A stretch of DNA of 64,000 nucleotides, taken from positions 5,004,094 through 5,068,093 of the forward strand of contig NZ_KZ614144.1 in NCBI RefSeq assembly GCF_002884445.1. The letters are read 5' to 3'. Position 1 is the first letter of the stretch, and every line of letters starts with the position of its first letter. Position numbers and translations under genes: made by a program. Below, in pieces: positions 8,187 to 17,376 of this stretch. The stretch is from Paenibacillus castaneae. Its GTDB lineage: Bacteria > Bacillota > Bacilli > Paenibacillales > Paenibacillaceae. The notes under the pieces are model-generated. The model was given only the letters and a program-made list of their open reading frames with translations. It had not been told where the DNA came from and did not search any database.

Positions 8187-10091
8187 TTATTCCTGCATAG
8201 ATAAAGCTTTATTCTCCGCTTGGAACGACAGCATGAACGGACGAGGCTTCGGCTTGCTGTTGCCTGCCTCTAGTGCATACAATACTACGAGCAGCGTGTG
8301 GTTTTCTCGAATAACTTCACCCGTTGATAGGAAAGTCGCCAAATCAAATGGCAGCCTCTCAATGACCGCGTGCTTATGAAGAGCTTTCTCGTTCAAGCGA
8401 AGCTCTGCGAATTCAGGGGACACCTCTTCGGGCCGGTCAGCTAAACGTTTCATCCAACCGCTCCAAACCGCCTTGTCCATCGTATGCTCCCACCAATTTT
8501 TTCGAGGCTTATAATTATGATTAAGGAAATAATCATATTTCATAAGCGCTAGAACAACATCCTTATCTAGCCGGGTGCCAGCAATTGCGATCACCTCGTC
8601 ATGTGTAACAGCAGCTGATGATGATGACGCATCTTCCTCTGACGATGGCAGGAAGTCGGCAGCCTGCTCGCCAGCAAGAGGCAAAGCATTCAGAAATGCC
8701 CATAGTCTAGAGAACAGATCCTCTAATTGATGCCCTATCTTCTGCCAGCCTCTGCGCTCCCAATAATCCCCGAATGATTGAAAGAAATCGAATGGAGATG
8801 GAAACACGCGATCTACCAAATAAATCAGCGTATGATCCATTCGGTGCGCATTCCAATATTTCTCAAGCACATCCTCCACTCGTTTGATCCGTACAATATC
8901 GCCAAACGGCATCAAATCGTTACCCAGCATCTCATAGGGCGACCTGTCCATATAAATATAGCCCCATTTGTCTGCCTCTCTGCGCAGTCCCGTTCCTCTC
9001 AGCATTTTGAGAAATCCGAGCTGCAGCTCTTCCGGCCGAAGCTCGAATACATCATTGAACGTGCCGCGGAAGGTGTCATAGTTTTCTAGAGGCAAGCCTG
9101 CAATCAAATCCAAATGCTGATCGATTTTTTGTGAATTTTTAACCTTCATCACTGTGCGCACGAGCTTCATCCAGTTTTGTCGACGTTGAACCGCTTCATT
9201 CGTTGGATCATTCGTTGACTGAACGCCAATTTCAAAGCGGAATATGCCCGGCGGCGCATGCTCAGCCAAATAATCAAGCACCTCTGGCCGCATGATATCC
9301 GCTGTAATTTCGAACTGGAACACACAGCCGCCATGATTTTCAATCAAAAATTCAAAAATCTCAAGAGCATAGTCCCGTTTAATATTAAAGGTACGATCTA
9401 CGAATTTGATCAGCTTCGCACCTGACTCAATTAAATAAAGAATATCAGCCTTTGTACGTTCTATATCATAGTAACGGACTCCGACCTCAATGCTTGATAA
9501 ACAGAATTGACAGCTGAACGGACAACCTCTGCTTGTCTCAAAATAAACGACCCGGCTTCCCAAGTGAGGAATATCCTCCTTGAAACGATGAGGCGATGGC
9601 AGCTCATTCAAATTCAGCTTCGGACGGGGCGGATTGATAATGACCTCGACGCGGTCCTCGCGCTGCTTCCGGTACGTAACCCCAAACACCATATGATATT
9701 TTCCGTCACCTTCTATTTCAGTCAGCAAATGGTCGAAAGTTTCTTCTCCCTCGCCAACAACGATGAAATCAACCTCTTGCACGCGGTCCATCCAGTAGTC
9801 CATATCATAGCTGACTTCTGGGCCTCCGAGAATAATTTTGATTTCAGGCATTATTTTGCGAAGCATATTAATTACGGTAATCGTTTCCTCGATATTCCAG
9901 ATGTAGCAGGAGAAGCCCACTACGTCAGGCTTGCGCGAGAAAATATCCGATACAATATTCATGACCGGATCTTTGATAGTATACTCCGCGATTTCCATAT
10001 CGAAACGATCGCCGCTGAATGCCTTCAGGCAGCGCAGGGCGAGTGAAGTGTGTATAAACTTAGCATTTAATGTGGACAGTACCACTTTCAT
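8187..10091 (-). CDS. B12-binding domain radical SAM protein with DUF4080-like C-terminus
   Basis: The 634-residue protein has an N-terminal cobalamin-binding-like Rossmann domain (MKVVLSTLNAKFIHTSLALR to about residue 140, including GGPEVSYD and VGEGEETF), then a radical SAM core with RGCPFSCQFCLSS (CxxxCxxC cluster). The C-terminal 250 residues are of the uncharacterised type found in Firmicute homologues. The reaction is unknown; relatives modify small molecules or RNA. It is a single gene between a terminator and a 158-bp gap. GAGAGG lies upstream of the ATG. Confidence 0.85.
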   Translation of the reverse strand: MKVVLSTLNAKFIHTSLALRCLKAFSGDRFDMEIAEYTIKDPVMNIVSDIFSRKPDVVGFSCYIWNIEETITVINMLRKIMPEIKIILGGPEVSYDMDYWMDRVQEVDFIVVGEGEETFDHLLTEIEGDGKYHMVFGVTYRKQREDRVEVIINPPRPKLNLNELPSPHRFKEDIPHLGSRVVYFETSRGCPFSCQFCLSSIEVGVRYYDIERTKADILYLIESGAKLIKFVDRTFNIKRDYALEIFEFLIENHGGCVFQFEITADIMRPEVLDYLAEHAPPGIFRFEIGVQSTNDPTNEAVQRRQNWMKLVRTVMKVKNSQKIDQHLDLIAGLPLENYDTFRGTFNDVFELRPEELQLGFLKMLRGTGLRREADKWGYIYMDRSPYEMLGNDLMPFGDIVRIKRVEDVLEKYWNAHRMDHTLIYLVDRVFPSPFDFFQSFGDYWERRGWQKIGHQLEDLFSRLWAFLNALPLAGEQAADFLPSSEEDASSSSAAVTHDEVIAIAGTRLDKDVVLALMKYDYFLNHNYKPRKNWWEHTMDKAVWSGWMKRLADRPEEVSPEFAELRLNEKALHKHAVIERLPFDLATFLSTGEVIRENHTLLVVLYALEAGNSKPKPRPFMLSFQAENKALSMQE

Positions 10092-10187
10092 AGCATAACC
10101 TCTCTAACTTAAGCATTTGCTTTCAAGCGCGTATTGCTTACATGGTAATTAGCGCTAGCAGCAAGATGCCTTCTATTGTACAGAAAA

Positions 10188-10242
10188 AAACAGAAAAAAA
10201 GAAGAGGCAACCGCTGCCGCAGACCGCAGCAGGGTTGCCTCT
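10188..10242 (-). terminator. terminator of the serine protease gene
   Basis: AGAGGCAACC and GGTTGCCTCT pair around an inner GCTGC/GCAGC stem, and the minus-strand copy runs into TTCTTTTTTTCTGTTTTTTT. It lies 8 bp after the protease stop. Confidence 0.88.
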
Positions 10243-10249
10243 CTAATTT

Positions 10250-11794
10250 CTAGAAGCGTGTAGTAATATAAGTTTGGTCCTTGAGCTGCATGTTGATGAC
10301 CGGATAACGAACGCGCCACTTGTCGCCGCCAATAGGCGTTACCTCTCCGGCAGCAAGGCCGCGAGGCTCGAATCCATAGTCACGCTCGAAGGAAATGAGC
10401 ACCTGAATCTTTTCATCCGGCAGCAGGCTATGCAGATCGTAGCCCAAATTCAAAGTCCAAATACGAAGCTCGCTTTCTGCTGACGTTCCGTAATTCAGAT
10501 AAAATGCAGGATCTATATCAGCTGTCAAGACTAGCCAGCCCGCTGAGTCGCGCTTTGCTTCCCATTTGGTAAACTTAGCTTCCCCTTTCGTTATCGAAAC
10601 GGAAGAATATTGATCCTTCAGCAGCTTCTGTATTTCATCCAGAGGCGCACCAACGAGTGTTTTCGGCAATAATGGCGGCAAGAACTTCGCAGCCTTCACC
10701 TTTTCACCTGTGACTTCACTAAACAGAGCCGCCGCATGCATAACGGATACTGCAAAGTTTAAATGAGCACTCGTGTCCGGATAACCTAATGTCGTTATTC
10801 CGACTAAATCTCCATATTCGCTGAAAAGGGCACCGCCGGAGCTGCCATGATCAATAGGGACGTTTGTCTGCAAATAACGTACGCCGCCTTCCAAGGTTAT
10901 ATTGCTAATGAGTCCGTCTGAAACTGTATTCTGCAAACCAAGAGGGCTTCCAATCGCGACTACCTTGTCGCCTTTATGCAAATTCAGACCATAGCCGAGT
11001 GCAACAGCAGGAGCATCAATAGCTTTAGCTGTTTTGATAATAGCCAAATCCGCTTTAGCATTATAGCTGACGACACCTTCTATTTTCAGTTCATCTCCAT
11101 AAAGAGTTAATGCGGTAGCCGAGGATGCGCCTGTCATAACGTGATAGTTCGTAAGAACCAAATTTTCACCAATGACAATACCGCTGCCCTGCGCATAATT
11201 CGTCATAATAAGCACGATACTCTCATCATATTTGTCTACTAATTGTGCTGGTGTAAGCTTTGGTATATTCTTCTGTGCTTCAAGATATTTATCGTAAGCC
11301 TCCAGTTCGGCAACTGCTTGGGAAGTAATACGAACCGCATTAGCCGCGTTATCCCATTTCACAGTCGCAAGCAGAGCTTCTGAGATGAAGCGAACCGGCA
11401 CAAAAGTAACGCCATTGCGCACGACGGCTGGAGCATCCAGTTTCGTCGTCTTGCCATTAATGACCGCTTCCTTCTTGCCGACCTTTAAGGAAATGCTTAA
11501 GCTACCCTTGCGTCCGATAATGGTCTCTGAATTATTCTCCCATGTAACTGCGGCACCTAGCGCTGTAAATATATCGCGCATTGGAACAAAAGTAATGCCA
11601 TTCTCTGCATATGCCGGAGCACTAAGTGATAGTTTCTTGCCGTCTACGAATACTTGGACTTGCTGAACAGCGATTGCCTTGGCTGTTACACTAGCAGCTG
11701 ATGCAACTTGGCTGCTGTGTCCAGGCAGCGGGGCAAGCAGCAGGCCCATAACAAGCACAGGGCATAACAAAGACTGAATTAGTTTTAATCTCAC
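10250..11794 (-). CDS. secreted trypsin-like serine protease with copper-amine-oxidase-N-type repeats
   Basis: An exported protein of 514 residues. A signal peptide (residues 1-33, ending near HSSQVASAAS) is followed by two stalk-type 'copper amine oxidase N-terminal' repeats (FVPMRDIFTALGAAVTWE and FVPVRFISEALLATVKWD) and an HtrA/trypsin fold. The catalytic triad is readable: NYHVM (His), KADLAII (Asp) and GSSGGALF (Ser). No PDZ domain is evident; the last 120 residues are a separate uncharacterised domain. The GTG start follows AGGGGAGAATTGAC. The architecture suggests a wall-associated quality-control or processing protease. Confidence 0.88.
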   Translation of the reverse strand: MRLKLIQSLLCPVLVMGLLLAPLPGHSSQVASAASVTAKAIAVQQVQVFVDGKKLSLSAPAYAENGITFVPMRDIFTALGAAVTWENNSETIIGRKGSLSISLKVGKKEAVINGKTTKLDAPAVVRNGVTFVPVRFISEALLATVKWDNAANAVRITSQAVAELEAYDKYLEAQKNIPKLTPAQLVDKYDESIVLIMTNYAQGSGIVIGENLVLTNYHVMTGASSATALTLYGDELKIEGVVSYNAKADLAIIKTAKAIDAPAVALGYGLNLHKGDKVVAIGSPLGLQNTVSDGLISNITLEGGVRYLQTNVPIDHGSSGGALFSEYGDLVGITTLGYPDTSAHLNFAVSVMHAAALFSEVTGEKVKAAKFLPPLLPKTLVGAPLDEIQKLLKDQYSSVSITKGEAKFTKWEAKRDSAGWLVLTADIDPAFYLNYGTSAESELRIWTLNLGYDLHSLLPDEKIQVLISFERDYGFEPRGLAAGEVTPIGGDKWRVRYPVINMQLKDQTYITTRF

Positions 11795-12374
11795 GTCAAT
11801 TCTCCCCTAACCTCTTCCATTTTCACCCATAAGAACACTTCTATGTCATCGTAACATCCCTACTTGATATTTGTCTATGAAAACGATTTTCATAGAATTG
11901 AACGACCGCCGCTCGGCGCTCCATGTGATGCATTTCTGCATCACTTTCGCCACTCGGCCGCCGCTCCGCGCTCCATGTGATGCACTTCTGCATCACATTC
12001 GCCGCTCGACTGCCGCTCCGCGCTCCATGTGCTGCACTTCTGCATCACTTTCGCCGTTCGACCGCTGCTCCACGCTCCTTAACCCCTCCCAAGCGCTCAT
12101 TATGGAGCGTTAATAGATATACTTTTGTTAATCTCTCGGTTACCCCTGTTTACACAGAAACGAGCTGAATTAGGTGCCTATATTTCAGATATACCCTTCA
12201 CACTAAGCGTAACAAGTAAATGAACTGGAGGATTTCCATTCACTCCGTCCACCCATTCGCTTAAGCCACTAGAAGCTTCCTACTGCCCCCAAGCTTATGG
12301 CATGAAAATACAAGATTAGAACTACAGACGTATGTCGTGTTATAGTAGGAGCAATAAATCTAGGAGGTTTTTGC
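11795..12374. other. 580-bp intergenic region carrying the repeat array
   Basis: This gap lies between the divergent protease and pseudouridine synthase genes. Besides the tandem repeats it contains only a short CGCTC-ATTATG-GAGCG dyad near 12093-12110 and AT-rich sequence before the rluA-type gene. Open frames across it are out-of-phase readings of the repeats and lack ribosome binding sites. Confidence 0.6.
11903..12080. repeat. 52-bp tandem repeat array, about 3.4 copies
   Basis: The anchor GCTCCATG recurs at 11918, 11970 and 12022, and a diverged GCTCCTT at 12074, giving an exact 52-bp period. Each of the three full units holds GTGATGCA-4 nt-TGCATCAC (one mismatch in the third), an 8-bp hairpin. 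The period is not a multiple of three and shifts frame, so the array is not a protein repeat. Confidence 0.85.
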
Positions 12375-13334
12375 ATGAATAGGGGGAGAAAGCGCCCGGT
12401 TTCAAAGGTACAATCAGCTCAACCAGCTAAAGCAACTCAAGCAGACAAGAGCAAATCCTATCCGGTTACAGAATCGATAGAATTGCTGCCTTTTCTCATA
12501 AAAAGCATTTCAGGCGCTGGTCGGAATGTCATCAAATCGATATTGGCGCATGGTCAAGTAAGTGTCAACGGAAAGTCAACAACGGCTTACAATATGCAAT
12601 TGCAGCCTGGCGATACCATTACCGTCAGCAAAGAACGTCCACAGGAAAAGCCTCCTATGGAAGGGCTCTCGATTATGTTTGAGGATGAGCACATTATTGT
12701 AGTCAAGAAGGAAGCCGGATTATTATCCGTTTCCTCCGATTCGGGACAAGAGAATGAGGTAACAGCCTATCGCCAGCTGATGGCGCATGTACGCCTCGAA
12801 AATGCTAAAAACAGAATATTTATCGTACACCGGCTGGATCGTGATACCTCAGGGGTTATGATGTTTGCGAAGAGTGAGGCGGTTCAGCAACAGCTTCAGA
12901 ACAGTTGGCAGGATACCGTACAAGAACGTATCTATGTAGCTCTCGTCGAAGGTGCCGTCAAGAAAGAAAAGGGTACAATCACTTCCTGGCTGAAAGAAAG
13001 CAAAACGCTCAAAATGTACTCCAGCTTCCATGCGAATGACGGATTGCACGCGGTTACGCATTATAAGGTACTGCGCACTAGCAAAAGCTTTTCCCTGCTG
13101 GAGGTTCAGCTTGAAACAGGACGAAAAAACCAAATTCGCGTCCATATGGAGGACATCGGCCATCCGGTAGTGGGAGATAAAAAGTACGGAGCCCGCACCC
13201 GCATCATTGGCCGACTTGGACTGCATGCTCGTGTGCTTGCTTTCACTCATCCCATTACAGGCAAGCTCGTACGCTTTGAAACCGATATACCGAAGCTTTT
13301 TCTGAAGCCCTTCCAGGCTCCTGAGCAATCCTAA
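12375..13334 (+). CDS. RluA-family RNA pseudouridine synthase
   Basis: This enzyme isomerises uridine to pseudouridine in rRNA or tRNA. The 319-residue protein has a basic N-terminus, an S4 RNA-binding segment (about residues 35-90), then the RluA catalytic motif HRLDRDTSGVMMFAKS containing the catalytic Asp, and the closing RKNQIRVHMEDIGHPVVGD block. AGGAGG stands eight bases before the ATG. Which RNA position it modifies cannot be read from sequence. It is a single-gene unit with a terminator. Confidence 0.92.
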   Translation: MNRGRKRPVSKVQSAQPAKATQADKSKSYPVTESIELLPFLIKSISGAGRNVIKSILAHGQVSVNGKSTTAYNMQLQPGDTITVSKERPQEKPPMEGLSIMFEDEHIIVVKKEAGLLSVSSDSGQENEVTAYRQLMAHVRLENAKNRIFIVHRLDRDTSGVMMFAKSEAVQQQLQNSWQDTVQERIYVALVEGAVKKEKGTITSWLKESKTLKMYSSFHANDGLHAVTHYKVLRTSKSFSLLEVQLETGRKNQIRVHMEDIGHPVVGDKKYGARTRIIGRLGLHARVLAFTHPITGKLVRFETDIPKLFLKPFQAPEQS

Positions 13335-13340
13335 ACCAAA

Positions 13341-13386
13341 GAAGCATTCACAGCCGGCATTCGGTAATGGATGCTTCTATTTTTTT
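13341..13386. terminator. terminator between convergent genes
   Basis: GAAGCAT (13341-13347) pairs with ATGCTTC (13371-13377) and is followed by TATTTTTTTGC on the plus strand. The right arm reaches into the stop codon of the convergent glycosyltransferase gene. Confidence 0.65.
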
Positions 13387-15347
13387 GCTTTCCATTCCAT
13401 ATCATCAACGTTTATCCAATTAGCGCCTCCAATTATATATACGGTAATAATATCCTTCTCACCAGCGTGAACAGCCGGAAGCTCAAGTTGTGTATAGGCT
13501 TCTTGCGGCTCAATATACGCCTCCGCAGCCACCACATCATTGATCCTGACACCTATTCTCCCTCCGGCAGCATTAGTGCTTACCATTGCAGAAAGGCTGA
13601 ATATTCCCTCATCATTGTTAATGAACGTTTGGGAAGCTATTCGTGCCTCCCCTGGGTCCAAATATAATAGATTGGCGCCACTGTATGGCCGATTTGTTCC
13701 AATTCCTGTCCCTGGAGAAAGTGACCAAGATTGCTCCCCCACCTCAAAACCGCCGTTTCGAAAGCCTTCCTGCGCAGCTGGCACTCCTGCACTCCCAGCA
13801 CCGCTCACTACCGTGTAATGCTTAAATCGTTTAATCGTGTAGCCTAATTCCACTGAAGGGATTTCTTCACTATTAGCAAATATGTATGCAGCTGCCTCGC
13901 CCACTCTAAGATGCGGCTTCTCGAACACATACCGATCAAAGGAGGCTACAAATTGAAAAGGAGCTCCCGGATTCATATAACGGACTGTTGATTGAAACAG
14001 CCGCGGGTCCGTTTTTTCATAAAAAAGCACATAGATATAAGGCATCATTACCTTGTTCGTGACATAAATGCTGCCTTCCGTTTTGCTTGAGGCATACTGC
14101 ACAGCCTCCCCGAATGATTCGAAGAAAGCCGGGCTTATTTGCCGCGGATATTCCGTGAAATAATGAAAGCAAAATGAACCGAAAAAGATCGAAAATGCCG
14201 TAATCACAACTATAAACGAATATTTTATTCGGTCACGCAGCCATAGTAATCCAGACAAGGTCAGAAATAGAGTCGGGTAAAATATGATGTTGATCCGATT
14301 AATATTCACATCAGTAATTAGCGACATAAGAAAGGCTGTTAAAAACCATCCTGCGATAACCGTCATTTCAATACTACGCTGCTTCACTATTTGATAGCCT
14401 GTATAGCAGAAGCCGATTGCAATAAGCGGCATTGCGATGGGATACATATATCCATAGGGCGGGATGGCATTCCAAATCAGTCCATCATTTTGTGTAATAA
14501 ATAAATGTAAAAACGACTTGAAGTGCTGTACCAGCATGGAAATAGCATCGCCTTCAAACGCAGTTGATACCTGCTCGACCCTTGGTACTGTCAGCTTGGG
14601 TATAGAGAAGAACGGCGTGTGAATTGTCGACCCATCAAAGCGATTGATAAGGACGAACAAAATAATAGGCAAAGAAAGTATGAGCATGAGCGCGCCATTC
14701 CAAAGCAGCCTCAGAGGCGTAAACGTCTTCTGAACACCAAGTAGAATAAGAACGCCAAAACCAAATACCGGCACAAAAAAATACGCCGTTCCATAAGCAT
14801 ATAAAGAAGCAGCAAGCGTTATCGTAAATCCTATTAGCCACTTTGGTTGATGCAGCGCTTTAAATAAAAAAAATACAGCTAGAAGCATAAGAGGAGGAAA
14901 AAGATTGGATTCCAGCGCCCATCGCGACGCCATGATATGCCACGGACAGATCACGATTAAGAAGGCTGCTGCAGCCGCCATATTGTTTCTCTTAAATAGT
15001 TGTCCTGCTATTAAATAGAATAGAATCATGCTTACTAGTCCTATTGAAATGCTAACAGCGCGAACAGACCATACGTTCAGTCCGAACAAATAAATAAACG
15101 GCATGGATAAGTAAGCATAAAGCGCATTCTGGCCGCTTCCCCAAGCGATGTGATGAACAGGCAGCGATATGCCGTTGCGATCCATGCCATAATGAAGTAT
15201 AGAATAAGCATCATAGCCAATAGATGCTTCGTCTTGATTAAGACCGCCTGGTATCGAACCCGCATAAAGAGTTCGAACGGCAGCTCCGATTATCAATAGT
15301 ATGAAAATAAGTCGATGCTGCTTCAACCATTCAAATACTTTTGTCAT
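13377..15347 (-). CDS. multi-pass GT-C glycosyltransferase (ArnT/PMT-like) with C-terminal extracytoplasmic domain
   Basis: A 656-residue membrane protein with about a dozen hydrophobic spans. The first outer loop contains GGLNQDEASIGYDAYS, where the acidic pair after the first span is the usual catalytic site of polyprenyl-phosphate-sugar-dependent GT-C enzymes. After about residue 520 comes a soluble beta-rich domain (FRNGGFEVGEQSWSL and later GRIGVRINDV) that resembles carbohydrate-binding modules. It likely glycosylates a surface protein or lipid. The ATG lies 17 bp inside the end of the upstream transporter gene, with AGGTGA as ribosome binding site. Confidence 0.82.
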   Translation of the reverse strand: MTKVFEWLKQHRLIFILLIIGAAVRTLYAGSIPGGLNQDEASIGYDAYSILHYGMDRNGISLPVHHIAWGSGQNALYAYLSMPFIYLFGLNVWSVRAVSISIGLVSMILFYLIAGQLFKRNNMAAAAAFLIVICPWHIMASRWALESNLFPPLMLLAVFFLFKALHQPKWLIGFTITLAASLYAYGTAYFFVPVFGFGVLILLGVQKTFTPLRLLWNGALMLILSLPIILFVLINRFDGSTIHTPFFSIPKLTVPRVEQVSTAFEGDAISMLVQHFKSFLHLFITQNDGLIWNAIPPYGYMYPIAMPLIAIGFCYTGYQIVKQRSIEMTVIAGWFLTAFLMSLITDVNINRINIIFYPTLFLTLSGLLWLRDRIKYSFIVVITAFSIFFGSFCFHYFTEYPRQISPAFFESFGEAVQYASSKTEGSIYVTNKVMMPYIYVLFYEKTDPRLFQSTVRYMNPGAPFQFVASFDRYVFEKPHLRVGEAAAYIFANSEEIPSVELGYTIKRFKHYTVVSGAGSAGVPAAQEGFRNGGFEVGEQSWSLSPGTGIGTNRPYSGANLLYLDPGEARIASQTFINNDEGIFSLSAMVSTNAAGGRIGVRINDVVAAEAYIEPQEAYTQLELPAVHAGEKDIITVYIIGGANWINVDDMEWKAKK

Positions 15348-16638
15348 TATGCTTTGTCACCTGATTTTGTGATCGATTAAATTTCCGGATAGGATAGAGA
15401 TAAAAGAATAGTAGAGCAATAAGCAGCGCTGTAAAAGGAATTATACTCAGCATCGATCGAATACCCCAAACCGCAGCCTCTGACTGAACGGCATCCTTCA
15501 CATAGCCGACCGTCTCCAGAATAATACCTAGCACAACCGCTTGAAGGGAAACGCCCCATCTGACAATAAATCCGTTCATTCCGAAATACATGCCTTCTCT
15601 GCGCACATTCGTCCGCTTCTCATCCTCATCTATTATTTCAGAGAGCAGCACGTCCAGCAGCACGAGCAAGCCAGCCAAGCCAATACCTATCGCTGCCGCC
15701 GCGATAGCTGCTGCCGCAACGCTCGATACAAACAGAAAGGGAAGCATTGCGGCTGCATACACGGCAACCGCTGCCATGACTGTTTTTCGTGGACCCCATT
15801 TCTGAAGAAGCCTGCCCCACAAATAAACGCAAGGTATGGCAGCGATAAATATGGCACCAAGCAGAATTGAATTACTGTCTTCCTCAGCTAAGAGCACATA
15901 TTTGGAAAAGAAAGGAATGGCTGCAGGCAATACAGCAAACGTAAACTGCACAAAAAAGCTGCCGATCACGAACATTACAAACGCTTTATTAGAAAAGGTG
16001 AATTTTAAAGATTGCAAGAAACCGATCTGCTCTCTAGCAACTACCGTTTTTTCTTTGCTGGAGGTAATCATGATAATAAAAAAAATCAAAGCAATGCCAG
16101 CGAAAATAGCCCCCATCGGCCCCCAGCCAAGCTTTCCGTATACAAGCGGGGGAAGAGCGACGCCAATAATCATCCCTACTATCCCGAACATTTGACGCCA
16201 TGAGGATACGGAAGCCCGCTCCTTCATAGTCGTGAACATTTCCGGAAACAGCGCCGAATAATTTAATACAACCATCACGAACAAAACATCATAAAGCAGC
16301 ACGATCGTTAGAAAATACCAAAAAAGGGCGGAGCCTGTCCCAATCGGAAACCAAATGGCCGTGAATAAGGCCGCAAGCGGTACCATGCCGAACATCATAT
16401 ACGGAATACGTCTGCCCCACCTAGATTTCGTTCGATCGGATAAATGCCCAAACAACGGATTAAGAACAGCATTCACGATGCCGTGAATGACCATGGCAGC
16501 GCTTATTAACCCCGGTCTCACGCCAAGAACATCCACATAGTAAAAAATAATGTATGAAGCAAAAGCTTGAGCAATTAAATTAACCGATAGATTTCCTGAG
16601 CTGTAAGCCAATTTGGTTTTTAAGCTGGCAGTACTCAT
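15331..16638 (-). CDS. MFS transporter, GPH (glycoside-pentoside-hexuronide) type
   Basis: The 435-residue, 12-span cation symporter is related to MelB/YicJ-like sugar transporters. It starts MSTASLKTKLAYSSGNLSVN and has the loop 2-3 block NPLFGHLSDRTKSRWGRRIP diagnostic for the group. The ATG at 16638 has GGGAG ten bases upstream, whereas the ATG at 16701 would add a 21-residue hydrophilic extension before the first span. It overlaps the GT-C gene by 17 bp, so the two are translationally linked. The substrate is unknown; lipid or sugar transport is possible. Confidence 0.85.
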   Translation of the reverse strand: MSTASLKTKLAYSSGNLSVNLIAQAFASYIIFYYVDVLGVRPGLISAAMVIHGIVNAVLNPLFGHLSDRTKSRWGRRIPYMMFGMVPLAALFTAIWFPIGTGSALFWYFLTIVLLYDVLFVMVVLNYSALFPEMFTTMKERASVSSWRQMFGIVGMIIGVALPPLVYGKLGWGPMGAIFAGIALIFFIIMITSSKEKTVVAREQIGFLQSLKFTFSNKAFVMFVIGSFFVQFTFAVLPAAIPFFSKYVLLAEEDSNSILLGAIFIAAIPCVYLWGRLLQKWGPRKTVMAAVAVYAAAMLPFLFVSSVAAAAIAAAAIGIGLAGLLVLLDVLLSEIIDEDEKRTNVRREGMYFGMNGFIVRWGVSLQAVVLGIILETVGYVKDAVQSEAAVWGIRSMLSIIPFTALLIALLFFYLYPIRKFNRSQNQVTKHNDKSI

Positions 16639-16750
16639 ACCTAACACGCTCCCGGCAAAATGAAAGTTAATTGCATACCGCACTTTCATCTTACCGCACA
16701 AAACCTTATTATTCCATAATTAACTTATTATTCAGAAGCCTGCTTACATC

Positions 16751-17311
16751 TTATACATACTTCACCATACGTAAATATCGATTTCCACTAACCTCAATGG
16801 ACCCTTCCTCGATATAATTCATCTTTTTGTATAGCGCATAAGCACCCGCATTATTAGGCTCCACAATCAATGACAGCTTGCTGCTGCCTGCCTCTATACC
16901 TCTTTGCTCGAATGCCGCAATAAGCGCCTTCGCGATTCCTTGACCCTGATAACGCTCGTCTACAGCTAAGGAATCCAAATAAAATTCGCCTGCCAACGCT
17001 TCTACCGCGATTTTCTCGTTCGCCCTTGTACCCAATTCCCGACCTGGCCTCATAACAAATGGAAGATCAAGCAGCTCTGCTTGATCCCCGGAATAGCTGA
17101 CCAGCATACCAGCGATTTCACCCTCTCGTCTGTCAACGAGAACATGCTTATAGCTAATACGGTTATCCTCACTTGTATAGAAATCAGCCAATATTTGTTC
17201 TGCTTCCTCTTGGTCATCGGTTCCTGCCAATGAATAAGCAATAGAACCGATCGCTGAAAGCAGGAGCGGCAATACCTGTTGAACATCTTCTTTCTCAGCT
17301 GGCCCAATCAT
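16751..17311 (-). CDS. GNAT-family N-acetyltransferase
   Basis: The 186-residue acetyl-CoA-dependent acyltransferase has the GNAT core in its C-terminal half: EFYLDSLAVDERYQGQGIAKALI gives the beta4 strand and the Q-x-x-G-x-G/A CoA loop, and the LIVEPNNAGAYALYKKMNYI block is the conserved end of the fold. AGAGGG lies upstream of the ATG. It diverges from the SF1 helicase gene with about 65 bp between the starts. Substrate unknown. Confidence 0.88.
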   Translation of the reverse strand: MIGPAEKEDVQQVLPLLLSAIGSIAYSLAGTDDQEEAEQILADFYTSEDNRISYKHVLVDRREGEIAGMLVSYSGDQAELLDLPFVMRPGRELGTRANEKIAVEALAGEFYLDSLAVDERYQGQGIAKALIAAFEQRGIEAGSSKLSLIVEPNNAGAYALYKKMNYIEEGSIEVSGNRYLRMVKYV

Positions 17312-17342
17312 TATGAATCCCTCTTTCTATGCTTCATCTGTT

Positions 17343-17348
17343 ATAATA
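17343..17348 (+). promoter_or_regulatory. -10 element of the helicase promoter (candidate)
   Basis: A perfect TATAAT sits here with no recognisable -35. If it is used, transcription would begin near 17355, after the ATG at 17350, which supports the downstream TTG as the helicase start. Confidence 0.4.
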
Positions 17349-17376
17349 AATGGATATTATTTTTGAAGGTGATAAA

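Noticed and set aside
9507..10046. 179-codon frame opposite the B12-binding radical SAM gene
   Set aside because: Antisense shadow; the opposite strand encodes recognised domains throughout.
11871..12113. 80-codon frame across the 52-bp repeats
   Set aside because: The 52-bp period breaks the reading frame, so the repeats do not encode repeated peptides; no ribosome binding site.
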